Source: Ampelocalamus luodianensis (Eukaryota; Streptophyta; Magnoliopsida; Poales; Poaceae). Taken from it: 64,000 bases of DNA. The notes below the pieces were generated by a model. The model was not told where the DNA came from. It searched no databases and worked only from the letters and a program-made list of their open reading frames with translations. Each line of letters begins with the position of its first letter. The stretch's first letter is position 1. Below are positions 10,483 through 23,198 of this stretch, piece after piece. The position numbers and the translations under genes are program-made. The stretch spans positions 60,709,655 to 60,773,654 of the forward strand of contig CM070618.1 of NCBI GenBank assembly GCA_036346255.1, read 5' to 3'.

Positions 10483-11838
10483 ATGGCAAGAGGCGAGGTC
10501 GTGGTCGTGGCCGGCAGGTGCCGCGAGGCCGAGCAATGCCCCGCCAGTTCGCATCAGAGTTGGTGAAGCAAGTCCGCGAGGTCGAGGAGGAGGTCGCCGG
10601 CAGCTCAAGAAAACCGTGCTCCACCGGCCGCCCGATCCTCGTCCCATTGGTGGCTTCCGCAGAGTACCGCGGCAATTAATATGGACTTCACTGTGAACGC
10701 CTGCGCCTTGATACTTTTGATGGCTTGGGCACTCCGGTGGATGCGCCAACCGGTCGCGTCACATGGAGAGACACTTTGGTGCTTTAGGGATGACGTCGAG
10801 ATGCGGGCACGCTTTGTGGCTTTCGGCAAGGGCAAGCGGATATTTGGTGGAGGGAGTCTTGACAGCTAGGACTGCTGCCATGGCCTGTTACATGGGAGTT
10901 GTTTGTGGAACAGCTTTGGAGGAGGTTTTATCCAGCATTGTTTGTGGAGAGGATGGAAGTCTCACTGCAGAGCTACAAGCAGTGGTAAGATGACGGTGTC
11001 CGAATATGAAGCGGTTTTAACAACCCGATCCGCTTTGTACCTAGGTGGCTCTGATGAGGCGAAAAAGGCTAAGAGGTTTCGCGGGGCTCGAGCAGGGAGT
11101 TCCACGAGTTTTGGGAGCGTTAGAATGCGTGACTTTAGCTCCTGGGTAGAGCAAGCCAGGGCATGGAGCTAGAGATGCACTTGGGAGGATCTACTGTGCA
11201 GGAGGTACCATGGTCCGTGATGGGGTTAGTGGCAGCGTAAGAAGAATTTTGGAGGAGGAAGTGGGTCATTTAAAGCCGCCTTCAAGAAGTTCTAGGCCCG
11301 ATTGGGTACAAAAGACGGTGGAACGAGTGGCCTTGGTGAGGCGTAACTTATTAGCGGCTCAGGAGCGCATGAAAAGCTATGCAGATGTAAGGAGATCGGG
11401 ACTTAGAATTTGAAGTGGGTGACCAGTACTCTTGAGGTGTCTCCCACAAAAGGTGTAGTGAGGTTTGGTACCAAAGGGAAGCTTAGCCCGAGATACGTTG
11501 GACCTTTGCGATCCTAGCCCTGGATTGGGAAGTTGGCATACCGCTTGGATCTCCGGAGTCCATGAGGTGTGCACAACGTGTTTCATGTCTCCATGTTGAG
11601 GAAATACTGCGTGATCCGAACACCACATTTCACTAGAACCTTTAACCATTGAACAAGATTTGTCCTTTGAGTCTAAGCTAGTGAGAATTTTGGAAAGGTC
11701 AGAGAAGGCACTAAGGAATAAGACCTTGAAGTATGTAAAGATACTTTGGTCGCAGCAGTCTGAGCGGGAAGCTACTTGGGAATTAGAATCTCGCATGCGC
11801 GAGCTTTATCCGGAATTATTCACTTCAGGTGTGTATTC
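10483..11838 (+). pseudogene. Gypsy gag-pol remnant (gag start, integrase C-terminus)
   Basis: An ATG at 10483 starts an arginine/glycine-rich peptide (MARGEVVVVAGR) typical of some gypsy gag starts. Protease, RT and RNase H are not recognisable. From about 11258 the plus-strand frames spell the chromovirus integrase tail: KTVERVALVRRNLLAAQERM, SYADVRRSGL, then frameshifts, then NVFHVSMLRKY-like and LERSEKALRNKTLKYVKILW with EATWELESRMRELYPELF ending near 11838. The last part is the short chromodomain-like tail of this family. Several frame changes and the missing middle make it non-autonomous. Confidence 0.75.
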
Positions 11839-11902
11839 TCAGTTACTAAGTTTTTAGCTAGTTTCTCTCGTAATCGTGGCGTTTAGAATTGGGTCGAATC
11901 TG

Positions 11903-11917
11903 CTTAAGGGGGTAGAC
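11903..11917 (+). promoter_or_regulatory. Polypurine tract, family A
   Basis: CTTAAGGGGGTAGAC directly precedes the LTR start TGTAATATCCC. Confidence 0.65.
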
Positions 11918-14213
11918 TGTAATATCCCTAAAAACCAATTAGATCAGAAACCTTTGCCTGCTTTGGTCGAGTGCGGTGCTAAGGACTATGAAAAGAACTG
12001 TAAGGAAAAGACCAATTAGAGAATTATCCGGGGGAAAAATCAGAAATTTTGGGCAGCGTGGGCTAAGGCCTCCGGCCTGTTGGGTTTTGGCCCAAGAGGG
12101 AGGTGGAGAGGCTGGCCTAAAGGGGGCAAACCCTAGCCGCCCTTTTTCTTCTTCCTCCTCCTGCGCTGGCTCTTTCCCCTTCCACTTCCCGCCGCCACCC
12201 TTTCCTCCCCACTCCCTTGCACAGACCCGCCTCCCCACCTCCTGCGCCCCTCTGCTCCCCATTGTTGTTGGCCAAGAGGAAGAAGAAGGATCCCTTGGGG
12301 TGGCCGCCAAGAAGGAGGAGAAAAAGGGAAGAGAAGAAGAGAAAAAGAGAAGGGAAGAAGAAGGGAACCGCAGCGAAGCGTGGTGGTCATCACGCCGCAG
12401 CGCACCTTCGCTGTTCTTGCAAGGGGTAACTCGTTGCTCTTTGTTTTGGGTCGTTTTCTTGTTGTCCAATTTTCGGATGATGAGAGATCTGTTTCTGCAA
12501 AGAGCTTATATTGTCGTTTTTGGTTAGGTAAAGGCAGATTTGGGTCAGGCATCTCCTAGAAAGTTGTGGGTATCGTAGTTATCTTTCATTTCCGATAAGA
12601 ATCAGGTCATTCGACTTGGTAGCCAAAGTTATGATTTTTGTGCTATGATGTTTCGTGGGTATCAGATTTGATGAAGGCTGGTTTAACCTGATTTAAACTT
12701 GCTATTAGAGGAGTTTCCAGAGGGTCTCACCATAACTAAAAATGAATCTAATTCTCTTAGCTTTCAGGAAAACTAAAGATCACTGAATTTGGATGAACGT
12801 GCGAAAGTTATGCTATTTTCTTTATTTCTGTCCGAAACATAACGCTGATGAGCTGCTCTGACTAAAGGGATTGGTAGGGGTAGAAGATGGCCGAATCAGA
12901 GGGTCACCCCAACTAGGTTTATTTAGGCAACTTAATTATCTTTTCAGAAAGTCCAAGATCATCCTATTTGGACTCCTGAGAAGAAAGTTATGAATTTTTG
13001 AAGTCTGCTGTCTGCAGTGACCGATCGCTAGAAATTAGAAAAGTTAGAAATAATAAGAAGATAGTGATTTCGATTGTGATGTTATGTATGATTTTGGTCC
13101 AGTATGCTAGTCTTAGTTTGGGGTTATATTCTTGTCCAGTGGCAGCGAGATCCCAAGGGCAGCACCCACTTCAAGGTCCGCTGCTCTTGCACGGTTGAGG
13201 CAAGTATTCGGTTTATATGTAGTATTGGTTGCATGTTATGTTTGATTGGTGTACTGTTCAACCTTGCCACGTGAATGTGTTGTGGAGATGATTCTAGTTG
13301 TGTTGATGTTTGCAAGTTATACTTAAGGTTCCTTCATGATGCTATTGTTTACATACTCTGAATACATATTGATTTATGTTATTGAAAAATATGATGTTGT
13401 AGTACTTGTGCATGTTTGAGCATATTGAGACTTGGTCATGTGGTGATCAAGAGTACATTGTTGAGGTCCCTGTCATGTAATGACAGGCTTGAGGTCCCAC
13501 ATTCATGGAATGTGGGCAATGGATACAGAGGTCCCCGTCATTGTGATGACGGGCAAAGGTCCCTATACATGTGATGTATAGGCTTTGGTCCCCGCGCCAA
13601 AGGGCACGCGCAAGGGTACTCATCGACGGATGAATACCCCGCATTACCGGTAAAATGCGTAAAGAGATAAAGAACAAAGAGTGCATAGCATTATCATTAA
13701 ATTTCTAATATTTGAAATGCCATGAATGAAGTTGATTAAAGTTGTTTATGCTGTCATGTCTTTATGATTATGAAACCTTGTTGATACTTGCTGAGTCCTA
13801 TGGCTCACTCTTGCTTTGTTTTGATTTAGGTACTTCTGGCAAAGACGTCATGCATGGGCGGGAGTAGATGATTGGAAAGCACGCACCACTTCACAACATT
13901 AATGCAATTGTTATTTTAACATCACATAAGAATAAATAGACTGCTGAGAAATACCCATGGTTATTTTATGATTATGAATGACGAAATAATTTATGGATGT
14001 GAGAATGGTGTTATTTGATTACATTCATATGATTATCCCTTATGCATGAGTGAATTGGTTTATGAAATTACTGTTAAATGTTATGTTTACTTGTTAGAAA
14101 ATTGATTTTTCATTGATTATACAAGGGAGACTCTGTCGAAAATTTGTAAATTCGCTCTAGTTGTATTTAGTTTTTGGTAGCATTCCAGGCTCGTTCTGAG
14201 TTGGGGTGTTACA
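11918..14213 (+). repeat. 3' LTR of family A (2296 bp)
   Basis: Starts TGTAATATCCC after a PPT and ends GGGGTGTTACA. The U3 contains a C/T-rich then K/R-coding purine-rich low-complexity stretch (about 12130-12370) that generates meaningless ORFs on both strands. The last 700 bp match the chimeric 5' LTR. It carries the hairpin array described below and abuts the Harbinger-like fragment at 14214. Confidence 0.8.
13469..13658 (+). repeat. Array of seven small stem-loops in the family A LTR
   Basis: Consecutive hairpins: CCTGTCAT/ATGACAGG (13469-13487), CCCACATT/AATGTGGG (13496-13516), CCCGTCAT/ATGACGGG (13534-13553), CCTATACAT/ATGTATAGG (13562-13582), a GC-rich CGCG..CGCG stem (about 13591-13611), GGGTACTCATC/GATGAATACCC with one mismatch (13614-13639), and GCATT/AATGC (13641-13658). 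Four of the stems are introduced by GGTCC. Stems differ in sequence but not in architecture. A partial copy is at about 9620-9755. Confidence 0.8.
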
Positions 14214-14370
14214 TCGTCATCATCAAAACAAGAAGAGCCTGATTCATACGACATGTTTTGTTGATGATGTCCTACATGATTACAATGAGAGCGAAAGTGA
14301 GCTAGGAATGTACATCCTATCAGTATAATTGTCCAACAATTCATATATTTACTCGACTTTAAATATGTGC
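14214..14370 (-). pseudogene. Start of a Harbinger-type transposase-like ORF (truncated)
   Basis: On the minus strand an ATG at 14252-14254 opens MSYESGSSCFDDDD and is cut at 14213/14214 by the family A LTR. An acidic, serine-rich start is common in PIF/Harbinger transposases, and the fragment is continuous (once the family E insertion is removed) with the Myb/SANT ORF1 region at 27.3-33.5 kb. The catalytic DDE part is not in the window. The identity as transposase is inferred from context only. Confidence 0.35.
14366..14370 (+). repeat. Target site duplication TGTGC (left) of family E element
   Basis: TGTGC immediately precedes TGTAACAGCC. The same five bases follow the 3' LTR at 27285-27289. 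Confidence 0.9.
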
Positions 14371-17300
14371 TGTAACAGCCCTAACTTAGGGTTTGTATTT
14401 CAAATGTAAAATTTTGAGGAGAAATAAAAACTTTTGTTGTCTCTTCAAATCATTTGAAAGTTTCTACATTTTTCCCTAGCAATTTCCAATTTTCTAGAAT
14501 TAAACTCTTGTGTTTGGAAATTGTTGTCATCAAATTATTAGCCTTCAAACTTGTGATCATCCTCTGAAATTATTTTTCCTATCATCTTGATCATCCTATC
14601 TACCTCCCTGAATTATCTCACAATTTTTAGATTTTATTTGCTATTTCAAATGGCCAAGTCAAACTAGTTGAGAATCTGGTCAAACCCTAGGTCAGCATGC
14701 TTGTGAATTTTCTACAGAACTTGTTAGTGCATAAAAAGTTCTGGAAAATTTATGCAATGTTGTTCTCTGTCTCGAGTAGCTACCATAAAAATTTCAGAAT
14801 TTTTGGAGCTCGGGATCTATCTCTAAAAATTCCCCAAACTCTCTCAGCTTTCTAACTCAAATCAGAAAGCACTGTTCCTCGGGCCCGAACCCAACTCAGG
14901 CTCGAGTCCGACTCGCACCACTTGGCTCGGTCGCACCGCCTAGCTGCACCGCGCGCGAGTCCAATCGACCGTGACCGTCCGATGCAAATCGAACGATCCA
15001 CGTCGCGTGCGTAACCGACCTGTCCGAATGCATACATCTATCTCGACCGTCCAATTCAAATCCAACGGTCGATACATTCTCGATCGAGTCTAAGTATCCG
15101 TCGCGCCGCTTGTCCTCGTCGCCGACATATGGGTCCCACCTCGGGTTCTTCCTCGCCGACTCTGCGCCTCCGGACCGGCGGCGATCGCGCATGCGTGCCA
15201 CGCACTCGCCGCCACGCCGGGACGCGTGTTCCGCCTCCGTGGATCGCTCAAGTCCATCTACCTCCTAGTGTCGCCCATTCCTTCTCGCAGCCCATTCTTA
15301 CGCCTCTCGCCCATTTCTTAGCTTCGCCGAGAAAAACCAGCAGCGCCGCGCCGTTAACGCCGCCCTTGAGCTCGCGATCGCACCACCGTGATCCACGCTG
15401 ACGCCGCCTCCATTTTGCCCATCCCGGTTCTTGGCGTCTAGTGAATCACCAGGTGGTATCGCTGCCTCGCCTCGGCGCGCTCGGATCCGTGAGCTCGTTA
15501 TGCTTACGTGAGTCTCAAGCCTCAACGGTTGATCTCACTTGATCGCAATGCTTCACCGATGCTCACGGTGGCTCGTTTACGTCTTTGATGCATTGTGGAG
15601 GGTGTGCGACTTCTTCTTCTCCGAGCCTTATTTCACCGCCGCGGTGATTCCAAACCGCTCGCACCTTCTTCGCTCGGCATTGTCCGGGCGATCCTTCCGG
15701 CCGAGGCGATTCCGCGGCGCACCTTCCGGTCTTCTCGGCTCGCAGCGTCTTCTCCGCGAGTACCGCACCTTCTTCTCCGCCTCCGCCGCCGTGAGCCCAT
15801 CTCCGTCGACCATCGGGCCCGCGTCACCGCCACCGAAGTTCGTGAGATCTTTGCAAACCTTAAGGTACCACTCACTCGCCCGAAACCCTCCGTTAGCAAG
15901 TTCGATTCGCCGCCGCGCCGCCCGCGCGCGCGCGGTGAGCGCCGTGGAGTTAGTTTAGCGCTAATCTTGTTTAGCCCGAGTCTCGACTTGTGGGCCCTCT
16001 TTGTTTAATCGCGTTTAGAAATCCTTTAATCCATTTCGTTATGTTTTCTTAGTCAACGCCATGTGGGTCCATGCCGCCGCTTGAGGGTGTGTAGCTCGTT
16101 ATACGCTTTCTCGTCGGAAGCGTATTTCTCGTGTGTATATGTTAGAAGTACACTTGATAAGCCAAGACGTATTCTTAGAATACGCCGACGCCACCTTCGC
16201 GGCGATCTGTCCCGGTCAAGACCTTTACGGGCCCGCCGTTGTCGGGGCTAGATAGCTGTGGGTAGAAAAAGGATTAAATGCTTTAGTATTTCGTAATGTG
16301 TTTTCAGTTGTCTTAATTCATTTAAACTTAGAAAATTCAGTAACTAATTCAATTTTCTCCAAATCACTTGAAACCAGTTCTGTTAATTTTAATTTTAAAT
16401 GTAATATTTACAAAATTAGATTCAACCATGTTTCGTTAGCTAGAATCTGGTTATTGAATAATTGGTGTATTATGTACTTTCCAATTTAGAAAATTCATAT
16501 CTCTATCAATAATTGTCCAAATCCAAAGAAACCAACTCAGAAATTTTCATTTTTAGTGTGCTAATTACCAGGTTAAGTTTTAGATACTGTTCTGTTCATG
16601 AAAATTTGTTAAGCAATTAACTAGTGTTTTGATGTGTTTTTAGCTTAGAAAATTCATGGAAAATTCTTAATAACCTAAAATGATTTGTTCTTTGTTTCTA
16701 AAATTTTGTTATATCATGCTTAGGTTGCTGTGTGAGTTTTAGTATGTTTGTTTGTTGTTGCATGTTTGAGTTTTGTCGGTGTTATTCGCTCTTATTCGCT
16801 GTTTTGTTCAATCGTTAGGATTCGATATTTGCGCGCAACCACGAGAACGACTCCTCCGCAACAAATTGAGCAACAAAGATCCGAAAAGCAGCTTGATCAT
16901 AATAATCCCAGTATTTTAAAGTCTAATACTTTGTTTCAATCGTATGTATGCATCGCTTAATTTGTGTTAAATTGGTTAGTTAACCTTTAGATGCATAATC
17001 TGTAGGCAAATGATTATCCTCTACTACCTGAGCCTAGGTTATTTGCTGTGATTAGAGGTCGCTGGATGATCTCTTGTCACTTAGTAGATCCGGTCAACTT
17101 GCTTAGACATGCTTAGCTATCGGTAGAATCAAGCGGTTATCGACTTAGTCGGTAACCTTGATCACACAAAATTTACTATAACTTTATGTTTTAGCATTTC
17201 CGCTATGTTTAATTGCAAAATTAAAAATGAAAACAAAATGATTTAGACTTGGGCACAATGGTAAGACGGTGTGATCTCGTTGGTGACTGAAAGGTGCCCG

Positions 17301-18460
17301 AGTCGCTTAAGGACCGAGTTACTTGCGCCACCGTCATCGAGCATTTTGCGTGCTAACCACACTAGAGTATATGGACCTCTCTTGACCTAGTACTTTGGCG
17401 TGTATTGGCTCCGGTCGCAGGAGGTCGCAGGAGGGATGGAGGTGGGAGCATGGTAGTTGTCCAAAAGCTTTATCCCGAGTGGGTAGTTGTCTTTCGGCTT
17501 TACCATGTAAGCGTATGGATTTCTATCCATACGAGCGGCTCGTAGTTAATACACAATATTGGAAAAGTCTCAGAGGACTTAGTCAGGCTGCATACCTTCT
17601 AAGTGTGCTTGGCTTAAAGGCGGTCCGAAGTGTGGGTACATTGGTACACCCCTGCAGGGTTCAAACTATTCGAATAGCCTCGTCCTAGGTTATGGACACG
17701 CTCGGATACGCCCCGTAAGAACTAGACTACAACATTTAAATTAAAACTTGATGGGTGGTACGAATCTGGGATTCGTGCTATTGTTGGGGTGACTATTGGG
17801 GTAGTCACTTCTAGGTTGTTTATCTTTCGCTTTTGTTATTAATATCCTTACTGTTATTTCAATCTTATAAATGAATTGTAAACTTGCCTTTAAAACTGTA
17901 TTACCTTATTGCAAATGAAAATTGGCTTTATGCAAATGAAACATATGGCCTCCACCAAATAAGCCTGCATGTAGCATATGAATAGGTCTGCTAGTTCACA
18001 CGTCAGTCTTGCGGGTACAAAGACAATCTTTGTACTCATGTGCTTTGCTTAATGTTTTTGTTGCAGAGGAAGAAGGTGAGCCCCAAGGGCCTCACTTCGT
18101 GAGTCAGGTTGCCGCTTTCGTGGGCGACTAGACTTGGCGGTCCGTCCGATGCCTTGTGGGTTGGAGGCACGCGATTGGCTTTGTTTATAGCCATCTTATG
18201 GCACTTTGCTTCATTGTCGTTCTTGTTTATTTGTGTATCTTGGCACGCCGGCCTTTCTGCGTAATAACTCTACTATTTGTTTATCTTCCGCTTGGTAGTG
18301 TAGTGTTTGGACTCTATGTTTGGAATGGAGTTGATGTCTAATTTTGTACCGAGGTGTGTATACCGTCGAAGTATACATATCTCGAGGATCGCTTTATTTG
18401 ATTTGTGCCGCTAGGACCGTGGTTGGTTACATTACAAGCCAAATAAACTGGGTCCTCACA
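14371..18460 (+). repeat. 5' LTR, family E (4090 bp)
   Basis: Partner of 23199-27284 and of the solo LTR at 28975-33090. It contains a GC-rich block (14880-16250) that gives spurious arginine/serine-rich ORFs, an AT-rich block, and the triple-palindrome module at 17632-17697. Confidence 0.92.
17632..17697 (+). repeat. Conserved triple-palindrome LTR module, copy 2
   Basis: TGTGGGTACA, CCCTGCAGGG (17650-17659), CTATTCGAATAG (17666-17677), and GTCCTAGGTTATGGAC (17682-17697), whose GTCC/GGAC ends pair. Confidence 0.85.
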
Positions 18461-18464
18461 AAGT

Positions 18465-18478
18465 TGGTATCAGAGCCA
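18465..18478 (+). promoter_or_regulatory. Primer binding site, tRNA-iMet type
   Basis: TGGTATCAGAGCCA, the standard plant initiator-Met primer site, lies four bases after the LTR end. Confidence 0.92.
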
Positions 18479-18889
18479 TTCGACCGTAGCAACCCAAGCT
18501 TAGTCGTCTTTAGGATATTTTGAAAAGCTTAATTTCAAAGTATAAAAGGGTTTATGAAAACCTAGGCAGATTCTCAGATTTTACTCCTTACCTATCTTAG
18601 CCTTCTACTCTCATCTTACTCTAATTTGATGTTTAAAACTTGGTTTCTCTGCCTTTCAAAAGATAGTTACTACCGGTAGAATCACTTTGGGAGAACCATA
18701 GAGAATTAGTCTAATTAAAAGTTGTGGGGTATAAGGGTAAGATATGTATAAGTTTGCTAAGTGTCTGATTTTTGTCAATTGGTTTTGTAACTTACAAGTC
18801 TTGTGTTTATTTTGTGCTGTTAGTAAGTTATTTGCAGTGGGTTGTCGACTTTGTGTTCCGGCTATTGTTAACTTGTCTTAGTGAAACAG

Positions 18890-21800
18890 ATGGCCGGAGA
18901 ACGCGTGGCGCCAAAGGCCGGTCATGATGAGGAGCTTCTCCTCCGACCATGGTCGAGGTGCTCGCCGGTCGAGCGAAACCGCATGGACCGACGCGCATTT
19001 TGATGTTATTGGTAGGAATACCTCCACTCCTGCCGGTGGTGGCGCCACCGACTCGCGGGGACTTGCAGAGTTCCTCCGCACGCAGCCGCCGACTTTCTCC
19101 CGCCGAGGACCTCTCGATGCGGATGATTGGTCGCGCATGGTTGAGCGAAGCTCAACATAGCTCGATGCCAGCGCAGGATAAGGCACTCTTCGCGTCCCCA
19201 CCACCTTGAGGGCGCAAAGACTCTCATGGTGGGAGAACTATCTCGCCATGCACCGCGGGCCATGTGGTCGCGTGGGAGGAGTTCGGATCGCTTTTCGTCG
19301 CCCACATCCCCGACGGTCCGATGAAGTCAAGAAGAAGGAGTTCCTCGCGCTCAAGCAAGGGCGCAAATCAGTGACTGAGCACCGCACGAGTTCAATCATT
19401 TGGCTCGTTATGCTCCAGGAGGTGGCCTCGGATGAGGCTAGCAGAGAAGTTTATGGATGGCTTGTCCGAGGAGCCGCAGGACAAGCTATCTATTGTGGAC
19501 TTCTCGACTTTCGTGCCTTGGTAGATAAGGCCATTGTTGCCGAGCATAAGGCAAAGGCGTCACGAAGTTCCGCAAGCGCAAATGGGAGGCACATCGCCTA
19601 CTCACACCACCCTCACTGCGTCCTGGGGGCGGCAAGACCAGTGGCCTGTTCTTTTGCTCCACCGGCGCCGAGGCCATCTGCACCAGCCCGCCCACCGCAG
19701 CCGTGAGCCACGTGCACCGCGATCCGGCAGAGCGGCCTCGCAATCCGGCGGCCGAGGTTACTTTTTCGCCGCCACAACAAGGGCCATTATGCGAATGCTC
19801 GCCTCGAGTGTTGCAGCACCCCTCGCCCTAATGGAGGACGCGGCAGGGAGTGGTCACCACCGACCGTAAGATTATCCAGAAGCCCTGTGGTGCGAGCAGC
19901 GGTCGAGTCAACCACCTTCACCGAGGAGGCTCAGGAGGCGCCATGATGTCGTGATTGGTACACTCTTGTTAATTCTCGTCCCGCTGCAGATATTTGATTC
20001 TCGAGCATCGCATTCTTTTATTTCAAGATCATTTGCTGCTGCTAGTGGTCTTCATTGTGTTCCTTTGGGAGTTCTTTGCTCATTCGCTCTCCGGTTCGGA
20101 ATGAGAGCCGATATGGAATGCCGCGTGTTCCTATTGAAGTCAAAGGGTAGGATTTTGGCAAATCTTATTCGCTCGATTCAATGAGTCCGGATGTGATTCT
20201 TGGCATGGATTGGTTGTCCCAACACTTGGGGCGATCGATTGTGCCAGAAGATTGTCTATCTCACCACTTCTTCAGCGTAGCAGTCGGATTTTCGCCATAC
20301 TTCAGGCCACATCTATGTGTATTAGAGGCGAAGCCACCTTGCGCATTCGTGGATGTTCCCATAGTATCGACTTTGGGATGTCTTTCCAAGACTTGCCCGG
20401 ATGCCTCGGTTCGAGACTGAGTTTGTCATCGAGCCGCTGCCTTGCATCGCCCGATTTCAAGCGCCAGATCGAATGCCTCCCAATGAGCTAGAAGAATCAA
20501 GAAGCAGCTTGGTGAGCTCCAAGCAAAGGTTTCATCCGTCCCAGCCATCTCCTTGGGGTTGTCCAAAGATCTTTGTGAAGAAGAAGGACAAGACTTTGCG
20601 CATGTGTGTTGATTACCGTCCTTCAATGAAGTGACGGTGAAGAACAAATATCCTCTCCCCGCATTGATGATCTGCTTGATCGCTTGATCGGAGCCTGTGT
20701 GTTCTCAAAGATTGATTTGAGAATGGGGTATCATCAGTCGATCGATCCGAGGATATTCCAAGACGGCTTTCACTACTCGTTATGGGTCATGCGAGTACAC
20801 CGCCATGTCCTTTGGCTTAACCAATGCTCCACTTTGTTCATGAACTTAATGAATTCAGATTCATGGAGTTTTGGACAAATTTGTGGTGGTCTTCATTGAT
20901 GATATTCTTATTTATTCCAAGATCAAGAAGATCATGCCGAGCATCCAAGATTGTTTTGGGCAAATTATGGAACAACATGACTATATGCGAAGTTCAAGAA
21001 ATGTGAGTTCTCGCTTGAAGGAAGTGGCATTCTTGGGCCATGTTCTTTCACCGGAGGCATAGCCGTGGATCCCAAAGAAGGTCAGCAATGTTCTATCTTG
21101 GGAAGCCTAAGTCGGCCACCGATGTGCGGAGTTTTCTCGCTTAGCGGCTACCACCGCTTTATCAAGAACTTCTCCAAAATCGCTAAGCCGATGACCGAAT
21201 TGCTCAAGAAGGACAAGAAGTTTGTGTGGTCCTCTCCTTGTGATAAGAGCTTTGGAGCTCAAACAGCGATTGACTTCACTCCGCCTACTCTTCCGATATC
21301 CACAAGAGCTTCGATATTTATTGCGATGCCTCTCGTCGTGGACTTGATGTGTTCTATGCAGAAGGCAAGACAGCTTGCCTATGCATCCAGTGCGCTTGAG
21401 ACCTCATGAGCTCAACTATCCCACCCATGATCTAGAGCTTGCTGCGTGGTTCATGCACTCAAGATTTGGCGGCATTATCGATCGGTAATCACGTGAGGTG
21501 TATTCCGATCACAAGAGCTTGAAATACTTTGTTCACTCAACAGATCTGAACCTCGTGCAGGAGATGGCCGGAATTGATCAAAGATTATGACATGGGTATT
21601 CAGATCATCCTGCAAAGCCAATGTGGTTGCTTGATGCACTTAGCCGAAAAGTGTATTGCAATACTTTGATGATCCAAGAGCAAGAACCCGCACTTCTTGC
21701 AATTTCAGCGCCTCAACTTGGGTTTGGTTGAGCATGGTTCCTTTGCCGCCTTGGTTGTGCAACCGACCTTGGTGGATCAAGTCAAAGCAGACAACAATCG

Positions 21801-23164
21801 ATGATGGTGTGGGTAAATTAAATGAAACATCAAGAATGGGTCACCAAGTGTTTCACGTAAGATGAGCACGGTGTTGTATGGTTTGGGCAGCGCCTTGTGG
21901 TCCCAAAGGTCACAGAGTTGCGGATTTGATTCTTCAGAGGCCCATGATTCGCCTTTGTCCATCCATCCCGGGCCACTAAAATGTACCAAGATCTGCGTCG
22001 AGATTACGTGGACTCGCATGAAGCGCGAGATTGCCGTGTTCGCGTGCGATGCGACGTATGTTGTCGTGTCAAGGCCGAGCATCGGCCCAGCAGTTCTTCT
22101 TGACCCTTGCCTATACCGTAATGGAAGTGGATTCGTAGGCATGGATTTTATCACCGGTCCGCCCTGCATTCGCGGGAAGGATGCATTATGGGTTATCATT
22201 GATCGATTGACGAAGGTGGCCCATTTCCTTCCAAAGGCGATCAAGATTGATGTGAATCACCTAGCGGATCTTTACATATCCCGCATTGTGAGTCTCGCAT
22301 GGTGTGCCACGAACGATAGTGTCGATCGTGGTTCTCTTTTCACTTCCCGATTTTGGCACATCTGCAGGAGGCCATGGGTACCGGCTTTACTTTCAAAGAC
22401 CGCCTACCATCCTCGATCGATGGTCGACAGAGCGAGTCAATCAGTGCTTGAAGATATGTTCGTGCTTGTGTTCTTTCCTATGGAAAGAATTGGGAGAAGT
22501 GCCTACCACTTGCCGAGTTCTCCTACAACAACGACTTCCAAAGCTAGTCTCGGTATGGCACCGCTTGAGGCTTTGTATGGGAGGCGCTGCGAACACCATT
22601 GAACTGGTCGAAATCGTGAAAGGCGCTTCTTTGGCGGATTCGATCAATGAGGCCGAAAGTCAAGTGCGCTTGATTCATGAGCACTTGCGCGTAGCTCACC
22701 CAGCAGTAAGAGCTATGCAGATCGTCGTCGCCGTGAGCTGAGTTTCCAAATTCAATGACTTTGTGTATCTCAAAGTTTCACTTTGAAGGACACCGCTGCT
22801 TCGTGTCAAGGGCAAATTGGCTCCTCGCATGCTCGGACCCTACCGCATCATCGATAGAGTGGGTCTGTTGCTTACAAGTTAGACTTGCCAGCTACACTTG
22901 AGGGGTGCATGATGTTTTCCATGTGTCGCAATTGAAGAAGTGCCTCCGTGTTCGGTTGAGGAAACACCATTGGAAAATATCGATGTGCGGAAGATCTGTC
23001 TTATCGTGAGCGCCCGCTCAGATCCTCGAAGAAGCTGAACGCAGAACAAGGAACCGTGTGATCAAGTTCCTTAAAGTTCAGTGGTCAAACCACTCGAGGA
23101 TGAAGCCACTTGGGAGCGGGAAGATCGCCTCCGAGCAAATTACCCATCCTTCTTCCCCAGTTGA
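18890..23164 (+). pseudogene. gag-pol polyprotein of family E, frameshifted as assembled
   Basis: The ATG at 18890 starts MAGERVAPKAGHDEE. Gag (about 18960-19560) reads through several frames: FDVIGRNTSTPAGGGA, DDWSRMVE, KKKEFLALKQGRKSVTEH, VDKAIVAEHKAK. Protease near 19980-20190 has DSRASHSFIS where the family has DSGASHSF. RT (20400-21060) shows KKDKTLRMCVDYR, FSKIDLRMGYHQ and VVFIDDILIYSK (FIDD active site). RNase H spans roughly 21240-21660. Integrase has MDFITG and DRLTKVAHFLPKA (22140-22240). The tail, near 23040-23160, has FLKVQW and EATWERED. Frame changes occur about every 100-200 bp, often at CTG/CAG/CCTG positions. It may therefore be more intact in the plant than here. Confidence 0.88.
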
Positions 23165-23183
23165 TCCGAATCTCACGAGATTC

Positions 23184-23198
23184 TGTAAGGGGGAGATT
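23184..23198 (+). promoter_or_regulatory. Polypurine tract, family E
   Basis: TGTAAGGGGGAGATT directly precedes the 3' LTR. Confidence 0.8.

Larger units (their letters stand above)
7161..14213 (+). mobile_element. Recombinant gypsy derivative with internal deletion (family A core)
   Basis: The 3' LTR is 11918-14213, after a polypurine tract. The internal part (about 10300-11917) keeps a gag start and the integrase tail only. The 5' LTR is chimeric: 9606-10299 matches the end of the 3' LTR almost base for base, while 7161-9605 is unrelated to the start of the 3' LTR and looks like the front of a different long LTR (starts TGTAACATCCC, has a TATA box). The flanks do not share a TSD: the left side is a family D LTR, the right side a Harbinger-like gene. 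This shows recombination or deletion rather than a simple insertion. Confidence 0.65.

Noticed and set aside
11939..12552. ORFs of 139-183 residues on both strands in the family A LTR
   Set aside because: Low-complexity purine/pyrimidine tracts (K/R/E-rich on one strand, F/S/L-rich on the other) inside an LTR.
7161..14213. A simple complete gypsy insertion with two matching LTRs
   Set aside because: The first 2.4 kb of the two LTRs do not match, and the flanking 5-mers differ (ACTAA versus TCGTC).
15539..16008. Arginine/serine-rich ORFs in the GC-rich part of the family E LTR (also 24321-24713 and 31520-31945)
   Set aside because: They are open in several frames on both strands, change reading between sister LTRs, and have no recognisable domain. 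They reflect composition, not coding.
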